Shown piece after piece: positions 51,412-63,272 of a stretch of DNA of 64,000 nt; the stretch's first letter is position 1, and every line of letters begins with the position of its first letter. Made by a program: the position numbers and the translations under genes. Origin of the DNA: Acanthochromis polyacanthus (taxonomy: Eukaryota; Chordata; Actinopteri; Pomacentridae); NCBI RefSeq assembly GCF_021347895.1, contig NC_067131.1, forward strand, positions 11,808,653 to 11,872,652. The letters are read 5' to 3'. The notes below the pieces were generated by a model. It ran no database searches. It saw only the letters and a list, made by a program, of their open reading frames with translations, and was not told where the DNA came from.

Positions 51412-53792
51412 CTGGAAAGAGCAAACACACACAGAGTTCTGGTTAACAAAAGCTTAAAAAATAAATCAAAAGAGCAAAGTAAAGGCAATGGAACACAATA
51501 AAAAAACATACAAACACTATAGCGTTGTACACTTTTGCTGTCAAACCTTAAAACACCGATTGCGTGAGAGGTGTAATTAAGAACATTGTTTGCCGATCGT
51601 GTCACTCACTCCTACGCTGATATCTGAAGCCATCTGTCAGCACTTTGTATGCTAACACTATAAAATAGGAATAAATTGGAAACCAGCTTCTTCTATCACA
51701 ATGTATATTCCTCTTAATACGCAACTTTGGGGACAACTTTTCAGACGGTTCCACTGCATAAAAGCTTTACTGCAATTATGGGCACTTTGCGGATGGCACC
51801 TCATGCCCATCACTTCACCCACAATGGCATTAAGGAACATCCTCTTGGGTGCTGTTGCTGTAATGGCTCAGACAGTGATGCGTCATTAAACACACTATTC
51901 TTAGGTAACAGTCCTTTCACGAAATTGGAGACAAAATGCCTCAAAATGACAGCAAGATATTCTCTACATCTTGATATTGATTTATTTCACATTAAATACA
52001 TTAAATTCCACTAGATGGATGGAGAAAAAAATGCCTCACAGCATCAACATATAGATCTACTGGTATGTAATAATAATATTCAAGCCCAACATGCCCACTA
52101 AGCAAGTGGAGAGCTGAAAGATCCATGATGAATTTTCATTAGAGCACAGGACATGAATTTTTAAAATGCTTTATAAGCTCAAGCTACTCAATGAACACAA
52201 TTCAATAATCAAAATGACCAACCAGAAGCAAAGAGAAACGTGTAATTAAAGGGCAAATGGTTATAGCATCAGTAAAAACGTTGTCGAGAAGATCAACAGC
52301 TTCAGTACAGCCTGTCTGGGACTTCTGACCAATTAAAAACTAAAATCTTTGATGTTAGCCTTGATTGACTACAGCTTTTTTAAATATTTTCCAGTGACGA
52401 TTTGCATAATGATTGAAGTGTTTTTAATTTAAGCTACTTTCATGAATTACAAACCATCTGAGATGCCCATACCCTTCATCTGTCGGCAGTGTGTGAAGGG
52501 ATGTGAGTGCTGATGTGCAAAAAAAAACCAAAAAACTGTCTGTCTTTGCACAGATGTTAAGTGGTCCGCTGAGGGAAAGATGTGAAGCTGTTTTAAACAA
52601 ACTAAAAGATGATCTGCGCTCATGCGGGCGTGCACAGACACATAGTTGTTTTCTAATTTACGCCACAAATTTGACACATTTTCTTCACATCCTTGCTGCT
52701 CTCAAAACAAACTTCGGCTATGGCTTGTGTCTGGGACCTACAACAAATCCCAATGTGCAGGGTGAACTAAAAATGGCCTAAATTATTTATCCAAAAAGCA
52801 CCACTAATAAGCAATATGCAAATTATGTCTGTTTTGGTGCTCTAATGCTGCAACACTGAGCCAAATTCTGCACAAAAGCAACGAAAATGAAGCTCCCCAT
52901 CTTGTGCCAGTGTAAGCTGCATGGCGTGTTGCATTTGTGTAGTGGAAAGAGGACAACTTGGCTTGTCGCTATAGCGCCGTAATGCAGAAAACACAGCTGA
53001 GGCCCTGAAATACTTTGGCACGTATCGGATGATTTTACAGTGTCACACACAACCCATCAAATATTCCTAGAATGCACAAATAAAAAGCCCTTCAGTTGGT
53101 TCTAATCGGTGCTACTATGGATTTCTCTGGCTCCTTCACTTTACTCCTTTTAGTGTGTGTTTTGAAATCCTCATTTGTCTGTCGCCCTTGTTCATTGTTT
53201 CCTTCCCAGCTCCTGGTTTGCTCTCTTATCTCCTTCTTTTGCAACCCTTCACTCTCATCCTCTACCTCCTTTCTTCCCCGTCCCTATAATGCTGGCCCCT
53301 TCTCTTGCAGTCTTTCACCATACTTTCCCTTTGTTTCTCTCTCTCTCTCTCTCTTTTCCTCCCTGTAGAAATGTAGATAGGATCTTACCCCAGCACAGAA
53401 ATGCATTTTTAATGAGCAATAAATGAATAAATACAACAAAAGCCCTCAGAGTCTGTATGCATGTGTGCGTGGTGAATGTGGTGCATGCGGGAAAGAGTAT
53501 GGATGTGACTCCCCTCAGTGCAGAGACGTCCAAGTCTTGAAAGATATAATTTAGACCGCTTTCAAGTGCAATCCCTCCCCTACACATAAACTATACCCAC
53601 ATATTTCTAAGTACAGCGAGCACACAGGGGGTTTTCATAGATGATAATTTTATATACAAACACATACATATACTTAAGATATTTACACTAGTAAGAAAAA
53701 GTTCATGGCTTCAGTTTCTGTAAATATTAACTTCAACAAGCTCCACAATTTTTGATCAAACATGATGATGTCAGAATTTTGTGCAAACTTAC
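51412..53792 (-). other. pcdh15 intron C-D
   Basis: 2,381-base intron. AT-rich, pyrimidine-rich at 53140-53370 with a CT run near 53338. No transposon or gene recognised. Confidence 0.85.
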
Positions 53793-53872
53793 TTCTGCTG
53801 GAGCGCAAAATGTCCCTGGACGTCTCCGCTGTAGATTTTGTAGGTTATTGGGTCTCTCTCACGATCCACTGC
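53793..53872 (-). CDS. pcdh15: pcdh15 exon C (EC6, DRE motif)
   Basis: 80 bases, 26 codons plus two bases (AA) of a split codon completed by T of exon D to give Asn. Acceptor is tttttaag; donor is a consensus gtaagt. It reads AVDRERDPITYKIYSGDVQG, then HFALQQ. AVDRE is the EC6 calcium-binding DRE-type segment; the vertebrate counterpart is ATDREGDSITY followed by a GD turn and VFNL. The exon length is not a multiple of three, so skipping it alone would shift the frame. Assignment rests on joining without gaps to exons B and D. Confidence 0.92.
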
Positions 53873-54871
53873 CTTAAAAAATAGACAGACAGACATCTGC
53901 ATTCACTCACACATATGACTTTATTTTCCACAAATCTCCTTGTAGATATGAAGAATACAGTGGTGATTCCAAACAAAGGGTATAAGCAACTCTGGAAATC
54001 TGCAGTGTCCTGAGGGTATGTGGAAAGAGTAGCTCAATAAATCTGAAAAACACATTCAAGACAAAGGACAGGAGTGTTGTGTACACCTAAAAGCAAAGAC
54101 TGCCAATGCTGCTCTGCCTGGTTATGGCTTTATTTTTATTTTTATGTTTGGACTGCTGCTAATTTTCTTATTCAGGGCACCTGTTAATCTTTTATTTCGA
54201 TTTATCATTATATTTTATTAATAAGACTTGTTTGGGAGGACTACTAACCAGCTAATATTAGTGTAAGCTGTCAAACTCCCACATTAAGGTGACCACAGCT
54301 ATTGTACTACAGTATAATGAGTGGCTTTTAGGTGTTCGCCTTCACATTCATTAGTTTGAAGTGGGCTTTCTGTGTACCTTATCATCATAGTATTATGCAG
54401 TGTGTGGTCCCAGCTCTAAAGTAGTTTCTCTTTGGGTGGGTTAATAGCATGTCCATTTAGAAATATGTTCATTTGTCCTGCTTTCATCATGCATGGTAAT
54501 TTTGTTCTTGGTAGTAGTGTTTTCACTTAAGCATTTTAGTATCTGTAATATATTAATATAAGAATCTATTATTATAAATTATTACTAATTCAGTTGAAGA
54601 GCCACATTTCTGATGGCACTCGTGTCCTGCTAGAAGTGAACACTTGAGGATGGATTAATATGGTTGAGTGTTATCTTTGTGAACATGTTTGAATGGGCCA
54701 TTGTTGGTACAATGAGCTGTCGAGCTTTCTGAAACTTTTACGTTTGAACAATGAGCTAAACTGAATAAACTCTTCAACTAGTTAGTTAAAAGTAACGGAT
54801 AAAATGTTGAATTTGTTCGCTAAGAGTAATTTATAAAATGACTGAGGAAGCTTAAAGTAGTGGGGAAACCA

Positions 54872-55441
54872 TAGCCTAGCCGCGCTAGACAACCCACGGC
54901 AACGAATTTAATTCTCTGCCAGGGTGGGTCTAGTTACCCTCCATAAGGCTCGAGGTTGGATGCTCCTAAAACTGGCCGGACCAATCACCATGAAGTGTAG
55001 AGTCAGAAGGCGGGCGTAACGAAGTGACGACAGAGGCGTGACGATTCTGACAGAAACAACCGGCGCACAATAAACAGTTATCTTTCGACTCAGCTTTGGC
55101 CACAGCCCTTAAAGATTTGAAGCTAAAATTCAACTTGAAAGATAAACAAAGGACGGCACTGAAGTGTTTCATTGAGAAGAAAGACGTATTTGGACTTAAG
55201 CCAATGGGATATGGCAAATCCTTAATATACCAGTTGGCTCTGCTGGTTGGGAAGCTAATGGGACTTAGCCACAATCTGGCGCTCTAGGAACTATGTCAGC
55301 CTATTTGTTGCGCTGATTGGTTGTATACCTACCTAATTGCTGCAGAGTGACTTGAAAGACAACCTTTAAGCCCGCCTCCCTCCCTGTCGAGCGTTCCTAG
55401 ACCCTTGTGTCTTAAGAGCTGGGTCTAGCGCGGCTAGGCTA
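54872..55441 (+). mobile_element. TIR transposon family copy 2 (9-bp TSD)
   Basis: 570 bases from TAGCCTAGCCGCGCTAGAC to its perfect 19-base inverted copy at the right end. Flanked by GGGAAACCA on both sides (54863-54871 and 55442-55450), a perfect 9-base duplication. Same orientation as copy 1 and best preserved. The terminus holds the small palindrome CTAGCcgcGCTAG. No transposase, so it is nonautonomous. Confidence 0.88.
55096..55287 (+). pseudogene. SF2 (RecQ-like) helicase fragment, copy 2
   Basis: A 63-codon open frame homologous to the one in copy 1: LKDLKLKFNLKDKQRTALKC, FIEKKDVFGLKPMGYGKSLI, then YQLALLVGKLMG. The Walker A box reads PMGYGKS: the Thr codon ACG of copy 1 is ATG here, a CpG-type transition. 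The frame stays open longer than in copy 1 and LLVGKLMG may still belong to the source protein. The fragment ends before any further helicase motif. Confidence 0.75.
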
Positions 55442-55747
55442 GGGAAACCATTTAGCAGTGTTGAAATGGTCGCCGTAGCAAAAAGTAATGAAAACAATGA
55501 AAATGTCACCTCAGTATTGTGATGGAACATTTATAACATCCACTGTCTGCTATCTGGACATTGGAACTGTAACAGTTAACTATTATGAAATAATTTTGAC
55601 CACACAAGGCTTTCTATAATTAGCAGGCTACACAGTTTGACCCTAACTGGTGGTGGTGATGAAGGGACACTTACTTGAGTTCATCTTCGAGGTGCTGCAG
55701 TGATAACGGCTGACAAAACAGGTTGATAACCACCAGTATACAGTAGA

Positions 55748-55749
<2 letters not shown>

Positions 55750-55806
<57 letters not shown>
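55750..55806. repeat. (TG)28 repeat at exon B donor
   Basis: 57 bases of alternating G and T, read as (CA)n in gene orientation. It begins at intron position +4 after the exon B donor. Confidence 0.97.
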
Positions 55807-55808
<2 letters not shown>

Positions 55809-55809
55809 C

Positions 55810-55942
55810 CTGCAGATTAAGCAGAGTAGCTCCAGTCCTCACAGCTTCACTGATCTCCAGGTTGTATTGTTGCCGCTGGAAACGGGGAGGGCTCTGGTTG
55901 TTTGGGGGCAAAACTTCAATATAGACCGTGGTAATGGATGAC
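55810..55942 (-). CDS. pcdh15: pcdh15 exon B (EC5-EC6 linker, EC6 start)
   Basis: 133 bases: one base finishing the split Arg codon, then 44 codons, ending phase 0. Acceptor is ctctttag above 55942. It reads [20 protein letters not shown], then [20 protein letters not shown] and LNLQ. The stretch [16 protein letters not shown] is essentially the vertebrate PCDH15 sequence and is the most diagnostic segment of the window. PPNNQSPP takes the place of the usual DxNDNxP calcium linker, so the EC5-EC6 joint is not canonical, as in the known family. The donor is unusual: CAG|gttcac, weak at +3 to +6, and from +4 the intron becomes an uninterrupted CA repeat. A minus-strand open frame continues past both ends of the exon but only these 44 codons match the family. 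Confidence 0.95.
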
Positions 55943-57218
55943 CTAAAGAGAAAGCAGGAGAAGGCAAAAGAGAGCAGGATGAAGCAACGAGGACAGATTG
56001 CAAAATAGTCGGTAAGGTAGAAGCAGATAGCGCGGCAGAGGAATGTTGTGGAGGCGAAAAGGAAGAGGAGGGGAGTTGGAGGGAGGCATGTGAGGACGGC
56101 GGGGAGGAGATGCGTATCCGTGAGGGTGAATGGGCTATTATTTAAGCTAAAAGTGGCTGGCCGATGTTTGTTTCTTTGCACTTCATGCCGTGTTTAACTA
56201 ATCAATATGAGCGTAAAGTCAACAACTGTCTGAGTGACAAAGACACCAGGTAGTGCTCCTCTGTGGGGCTTTTACAGCCATCTTTTTGCTGGGCTCAAGG
56301 TTTCCGTTGTGCATTCGGACAAACTAACTGGGCTCATTCACATCGAGGTAGGCTGCATTTTCCTGAGAGAAACTGCTTATTTTTTCACCGCATTCATTTC
56401 AATAAAAGTGCATCTGCACAGGGTGACACTATCTTATTAGGGCAATATTAAATCATCCTTTACAGTGCCCTTTATTATGCAGTATAATGTACCTTATTAT
56501 GCACTGTGGCATATCTGACCTTCAGAACCTCAACTTTTACTTAAAGCTAAACCTCCTGCACTCGAACACATAACTTTAATACACTAATAGAATTTATGCT
56601 GTTCAGGGGTTTTTGTTGCATGTTGAGAACTGTATTTAAAGATAAATGGAACGGCGGCACACATGTATAATAAGGTTAATTAAACTAACTGTGCAAACAT
56701 AATTACAACGTCGGAAGAATGAATTCCATAAATAAGGGCTCAATAGAAAATGTCACGAATGAAATATCGCAAATAGGCCGAAAAGAAAATTAAGGGAAGG
56801 AAAAAACAGTGAACTACGTTGTGTTTGTAATTTATAAAGCACAGAGAGTAGCATCTGACTGTAGATTGTGTCGCTTTATAAAATGAAGCTTTAATTACAC
56901 AGTGTCTGATAAACAGCATTTGGTGTTCAACAAGCTGCATTCACACATTTTTTAATCACAAGACATACAAGAACACTATGTCACGGTAATGACCTACGAT
57001 AGACAGGGATGCTTGTTCACACTCCTATAAAACAGCTTGTGTCCTTGTGTCCCAGTTTGTCTTTGTGAAAAGATTTGATTCCATGAATCATTTGTGTGGA
57101 GGACGACAGTATTCAGTGGCACCACCTACTTTGGTATTTCTGTTTAAAGTTATGATCCTGAACACAAAATAACAAGATGCGAAGGTTCTAGCTACTTCGT
57201 GGTACCAAAATTCCAGGT

Positions 57219-57310
57219 TATACGAGGTGAGGCTATTAAATGAAGTTTTCAGGGGTTGTTTTTCTTCTCCATTGGTCAACGTGCACCAAGAAGTTTGTGC
57301 GTTTTAAAGC
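57219..57310 (+). mobile_element. Possible mariner-like 5' end fragment
   Basis: ttatacgaggtgaggctatt, aaatgaagttttcagggg, then caacgtgcaccaagaagttt. The tatacgagg start and following pattern resemble the ends of mariner elements. No transposase or second end was found; tentative. Confidence 0.3.
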
Positions 57311-58656
57311 CACGTTTTGCATATCACACGACTACTATAACAACATTGATAATTAGTGTGTCGTTTTTTTCCCCCACTTTGCTTTCCTTTTTCTTCATTT
57401 TATGAGCGATCAGTTTGCTGTGTGTCTGTCTGTTTTTCAGGCTTAGTAGATACCTGTATGAATTATTCAACAAACAGGAATAAATTAACAAGGGAAAGGT
57501 GGAGCAATTAAGAGAGGGGATGGTACACAAATTTGCTTTGGTAAAAGGAAAGAGAACTAAAATGAATTAGGATAAATAAAATCAGCAGATATGCACTAAG
57601 ACCTCCTAAAAATGCTGCAGTTTTTACACCAAAACATCAAATCTTTATTTAATACTAACATTTTTTTAATCCAATTTTGTCTTAATTTGTTTTAAAATTG
57701 GGAAAATCTCATTCAGTGGTGTTTATAAGACTCTTACATGAGGCTTTATAGTGTTTAAATGGAGTGAAATATCTTAGGCGTTACCTTTTTTAAAGCAATC
57801 AACAGCCATTAAAAATTCTGAGTATCTCACGGTTCCCAAAACTCATCCAAATTTAGAATCTTAGAAAAAATTTGTGATTCCTAGTTTGAGATTGGACAGT
57901 TTTTATCTGCACATCATGAGTTGGCATTAACAGGTCCAGTGTCAGACATGGCTTACAGAAGATCCCCAAAAATCTGTTATTATTAGCTTTTCATCAACTG
58001 GTTGGAAAAAGCTTGATTATTCCCATTTGATAGTTTTGATTAAAAAAAAAAAGTTTTATCCACCATGAATTCCGGAGTACGAAACCGCGGGGATTTGGTT
58101 TTGTGTTCCTACTTTGGTGAGAGTGCCGAGCTTCAGCGGGGGGAGTGAGAAGGGAGAGATTAACTCCACTCAAACTGGATCATCGACTGAAGAAGCCAAA
58201 GAACCTCGGGTCTAAACAATAGCCCACAAAATCTGTTTACGTGCACAACAATAAATAAATAAACAAACAAACAGATAAAGGCTGGAAAAATGTAAGCCGC
58301 CAGAGAGAGTGAAAGCCAGTGTTGTATTAAAACAATTCAGATGGCATTATTGATGAAAACCGATTGACTGGAGATTAGTCAGTCGTGGTTTCTGCTGTAG
58401 CCTATTTCTCCTTCTGTTTCTCTAAAAACATTTTTATGTGTTTCTTATTTAATATTTATCATCAATTTCACAGACATGGCTGTGTACAGCTGTTCCTCCT
58501 TGTACTGTACATGCACGCAAACAGAAACCCACAAAAGCTGCACGTACAATCATGTATCTGTACATCAAACTCTTGTAGAGACAAATTTAGAAAGAATGAA
58601 GTTGTTTAGTCTAAAGTCCAACAGGCTTGCATTTTTGAGCATTTGCTGTTCACATC

Positions 58657-59185
58657 TAGCCTAGCCGCGCTAGACCCATGTTTCTAAAGGCACAAGGGTC
58701 TCGGACCGCTCGACAGGGAGGGAGGCGGGCTAAAAGGTTGTCTTTCAAATCACTCTGCAGCAATTGGGTAGGTATACAACCAATCAGCGCAACGAACAGG
58801 CTCCTTGAGCGCCGGAAATCAGAGGATGCAGTAGTTCGGTGAAGCCTTATTTATACAGTCAATGGGTGAAACTCAGGTATATTACAGACATTTTAACAGA
58901 AAGATTATTCAGAGTGGGTGCTAATGGAGCTCAACGACTGTTGTCGTTTGTCCTGTTGCCGTGGGTTGTCTAGCGCGGCTAGGCTAGTTGTTTCCGGTTG
59001 TTTCTGTCAGAATCGTCGCGCCTCTGTCGTCACTTAGTTACGCCCGCCTTCTGACTCTACACTTCATGGTGATTCGTCCGGCCAGTTTTAGGAGAATCCA
59101 ATCTCGAGCCTTATGGAGGGTAACTAGACCCACCCTGGCAGAGAATTAAATTCGTTGCTGTGGGTTGTCTAGCGCGGCTAGGCTA
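58657..59185 (-). mobile_element. TIR transposon family copy 3 (mosaic)
   Basis: 529 bases in opposite orientation to copies 1 and 2, with TAGCCTAGCCGCGCTAGAC ends. Flanks are GTTCACATC (58648-58656) and GGTCACATC (59186-59194), 8 of 9 matching. 58657-58815 matches the right arm of copy 2 and 58990-59185 its left arm, but the helicase portion is replaced by about 170 bases ending in an additional complete terminus at 58968-58986. So it looks like two related elements joined. The insert includes tttatacagtcaatgggtga, a phrase that ends many fish nonautonomous elements. Confidence 0.8.
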
Positions 59186-62100
59186 GGTCACATCAACTCT
59201 AAGCCACCATTCACATGCATAAACAATCGTCTTCTCCTCAGTCTTTTAAAGTTATTTTGTGGTCAAGCAAAATTATCATTGGGTTCAGTGAGTTGTCGGT
59301 GAAAAGGCTCTGATGCTGAGCGCACTTTACCATCATATTTGTGTTTTTCTGAACTCTCGGCATTAAAGCGTTGCTCTTCACATTGTCAAAGATTCCTGGT
59401 TTCCCTGGATGCTTTCCAGCTGTGTTTATCATACATTTTTCTAATGACTGTCTGATGAACATACATATAAATTTCAATCAATAAATTCATCTACAGCTGC
59501 CTAACGCTATTCTTCAAGTCTTTTTCCTTCCAATCTATGCACAAAATTGCAGTGAAGCTTACTGGGCTGTTAATATGCAGCCATGTAGAATTAAAACATA
59601 TGGTTTTTGTCTTCAACTCAAATTAGATCCAGTTCTGAGAAAAACAGAGCTAAAGCCAACCCTGATGCATACTGTGTTGCCCAGCTAAAGAAAATACAGT
59701 TTGAAATTCAGTAATGACATTACAGTTACTGATCCCAGTAATCCGTCATTACTACATTAAGTGAAAAGATTATTGTTGGATGCGCTGGCTTGTAGGCGCA
59801 GAAGCCTCTTTAGCAAAAGGAAAAAAAACATTGTCCTCTGCCTGGCCAAGTAACGAAAGTAAAGTAACATAAAGTAATAATATTTTTCTCAAATCGCGAC
59901 TTTGAATCACCTCCATAATACACTACAAGCCTCGTAAGGTGGCGTGAAAGTGATTTCTTTTCTTTCTGCCATCTGGCTACTGATCTAGCATCTTATCTCT
60001 CCTCTCTGGTGGTGCCCTCTTTTCTCTCTTACCCTCCAGTTTGATGAAAGTATAAATGAGACCCCTGAGCATAAGCTGTTGTCAGTATTCGGGGGTGCAT
60101 CTATCTAGGCCATGCAGAAGCGCTGGGAAGCTGAACGATACATGTACATCAAGGGTTCTTGGAAAGTCCCAGACCCCCCGAACATGGAGATGTAATAGTC
60201 AAAAGTGCAAATTCAAGCTCATTAAAAAAATATGCTGTCTGTAATGTTCTGTTGGCGCCCTCCAGGAGAGCGACACAGCTCATCTGTGGTACTGACCCAT
60301 GGTTTTAACAAATCAGGTAGCAAAGATGGATATCGATTTGTTATCCAGGTTATGTTTTCAGCTGAGATAAACAGGGGGTCTGGGGAAATTTGGGGACAAT
60401 CTGTGAGCCAATCACTGGAACCACCTCAATCTGTAGTGGTTCACATTCTGTATTGATTTGGCAGCTACATTGCTGGAACCAAGTGCAGGTGGAGAGAGGA
60501 TTCTGGTTTTTGTGATGACTGACACATACTGCTGGAAAAAGCAATCTAGTGCAATAATGACAACTACAAATATATATTTTATAATTTAAAGGGTTCAATG
60601 TAAGCAATGGGCATTTGCTGCACAGACAAGATGCTATCTGTGTTGTTTAATTAGATTAATTTATTAGACAGTGAAGGTTGATTTAATTTGGGAACATTTG
60701 AGGACAGTACGTGCATCAGCTGTTACAGAAAACTTAATTTGTGTCACTTCATAAACTTAGAACATTTGATTGCCTGAGATTCTGGAAAGTTTCAGAACGT
60801 TTAATGATTAGTTTTCATAACTACTGATAAAATTCAAACACGAAGCAAAATGTACCCAATTAAAAATCAGTTTAAATTCTACATTAAAGCTCTAAAGACA
60901 CACAGAGTTGACCACTGACCAGTGTTGCCAGTTTCCATGTCTGAAAATCCACACAAGCTTTTGACTCCAGCCCTATGGGCATTTTCTGCTGGCTATTTGG
61001 TAAATTAAAATGCTGAATTAGGGTAAAAGCAGTCAGCTCTTAAACTGTTTGTTTGGCGACGAATTTAGTCACCCAATTAGTGCAGCCTCACTTTGCTTTT
61101 TCACTTCCACCTTTGCCTGCTGCAAATGAGCAGGGAGTGATGACACGAGCGAGCGAAATTCATGAAAGCACCCGCTGTAACTTTAAGGAACGCATTCTTA
61201 AATCATACGCCTTGCCTGCATTCAGAGTAATTGAGCAGATTTCCAGGCATTAAATTACTTTTCAGCCACATAGCTCAAGTCCACACGTCTGGTAAAATGT
61301 ATTCGTACAGAACATAAATCCCTCTTTGTGTTGTTGCTCCTCCACCACAATTCATTGTGGAAACCCTGAAGAAACTATTGCTTCGGAAGTTACCCACTTG
61401 AACTATCTAACTCCGACTGCTGCAGCTTTGTATTAACTTCAGATAACCTTGAAAATGCACTGTTTATTTGCACAGAATGAGAACTGTGGGTCTCTCAACA
61501 ATTTCATTGAAACGGCATGGAGATGGCATTTCTTAATATCCAGCATGAATGAGTACAGCCGGCTGTAAGAGCTTCATATTTACATGTCGGCATGAACACT
61601 TATCCAGAGTGCCCAACGCTATATGCAAAATGTCCATGCTTCGTTTTTCTATATTTCAACATTTAATCAGGTGTCAGGGGAGTTTAGTGATTACATTTTT
61701 GCCAGTACACTGAACAGAGGAGAAACCTCCACCACTGGCCACTGACGGCTCAAATTAACTGCTCGGTGACATTCTCGAGTGTATTTCAATATAATGACAG
61801 GGTGACGAAGAAATACTCCCTATTGACCTGCTCAGTCTATATCAACTTATAAAATTGGCTTCCTTTCACACAGACCTACCTAGCAAGTGGTCATCACCTC
61901 AGTACTGCCTCGTGCCTTTTTCTCAGACTGTTTTAATTAAAAAAAAAAAAAAAAAACCTTGATTAAATGTGCTCGCGTGTCTGCAACCGATTGCCGCTTT
62001 TGTTCTGTGCGTCCTGTGTGTGGAGCAAAGACTTGTTTATCTTGTTTGTCCTTTCTGCAAGGACGTTGCAGTGTTAATTTCTCCTTTTTGTTGAGCTGTT

Positions 62101-63272
62101 GCCGAGTGCAAAACACAAAGAAGCTGCACCCCAAGCGTGCTTTGAGTATCGGAAAACATCAGGCTGCTGCTCAGGCTGGCTTTCCCATCGACGCCGGTCT
62201 CTCGCATGTTTTCTTCATGGTGCTTCAGTGTTTGATGATATACAACAAGACAAGACAACAGAAAGCAGAGAATGAAACAGCATGCATCAAAAGCTGTCTG
62301 CTGGACTGCAACCTGCAGAAGCTCACGGTTTGTCCCCAGTGAGTCCCTTTTCTATGATGTTTTTCGAGTCAACTTGGGGCCCGGCGCTGCGGAAAAAAAA
62401 CACCCAAGGAATCAAAGTCCTCGCTAGTGCAGCTGCTACATCAATCTGTGACACAATGTAGGTTGACCGTGTTTCAGGGGGTTCGATTGCTGGATTTGCT
62501 TCTGTTCTCAGATATTGCATGGCTACTCCTAAAAACTGAAATGTGCTCTCTGCTCAGACTTTTGCAACCCAATCAATACACAGAGAGTTTACAAAAATAG
62601 CAGGGGCAGCTGCTTTTTGCATGAAATAACACGAGTTGGGGGAGCAGGCTGAAATTGCGAGACGCTCAAAGTTACGGCTCCTTATTGATTTAATTCATAA
62701 AGTCGAGATAGAAGGGCAGACAGCATTAGACAGGAGGCAGGGGAAAACAAAAAATAAATGAAGTGTCACCTTATCGAATCAGTCCTTTCTATTCTTGACA
62801 ATACAACAGGCCACAATGCACTGTGTTTATTTTACTCTCCGTGGTGTTATATTTTGATGCTACATGTGTCTGCATTTGTCCCTTTTCTGAAATACAGATG
62901 TATACTTTTCTTTCTGTTCTCAAGAGGAGGGTATCTGATTGGAGGCAAACTTTTATGTCACTCTGTCTGACTTCCTCCATTCTCACACCTCAGTCCATTT
63001 TCCTCTAGGACTCCTTTACAGCCACTTTCCAATTTTTAAGCTAGAATTCATGATACTTTCCAAAAAGGAAAAAAAAAAATGGAAACCTGAAAATGGCGAA
63101 CAGATGGAGAGAGTAGCAAGGAAGGAGTAACAAAGAGGGGGTGATAGACAGTGCTGTGGTATGTCTGACAATGAGCGTGAGAGCTGGAAAGATGATGACC
63201 TTTCAAGCCTCAGCTCCAGACAGAATGAGAGGAAAAAGACAGAGGAAGCAGACAGAGAGAAAGGCTTCCTAC

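Larger units (their letters stand above)
53873..55809 (-). other. pcdh15 intron B-C
   Basis: 1,937-base intron that holds copy 2 of the helicase-fragment transposon and, at its 5' end in gene sense, a long CA repeat. Nothing recognisable in 53873-54862. Confidence 0.88.
55943..63272 (-). other. pcdh15 intron A-B
   Basis: 7,330-base intron. It contains the mosaic third copy of the TIR family (58657-59185) and a possible mariner end near 57219. 55943-57218, 57311-58647 and 59195-63272 show AT-rich sequence, GA-rich tracts (56000-56120, 63060-63260) and an A(18) run at 61939, but nothing I recognise as a gene. Confidence 0.82.

Noticed and set aside
54966..55274. 102-codon minus frame in transposon copy 2 (and its twin at 50643-50945)
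   Set aside because: Shadow of the helicase fragment, whose plus-strand frame carries the recognisable motifs.
55681..56181. 166-codon minus-strand open frame around exon B
   Set aside because: Only 55810-55942 matches PCDH15; the extensions are a CA repeat (His-Thr run) on one side and unrelated residues before a good acceptor on the other.
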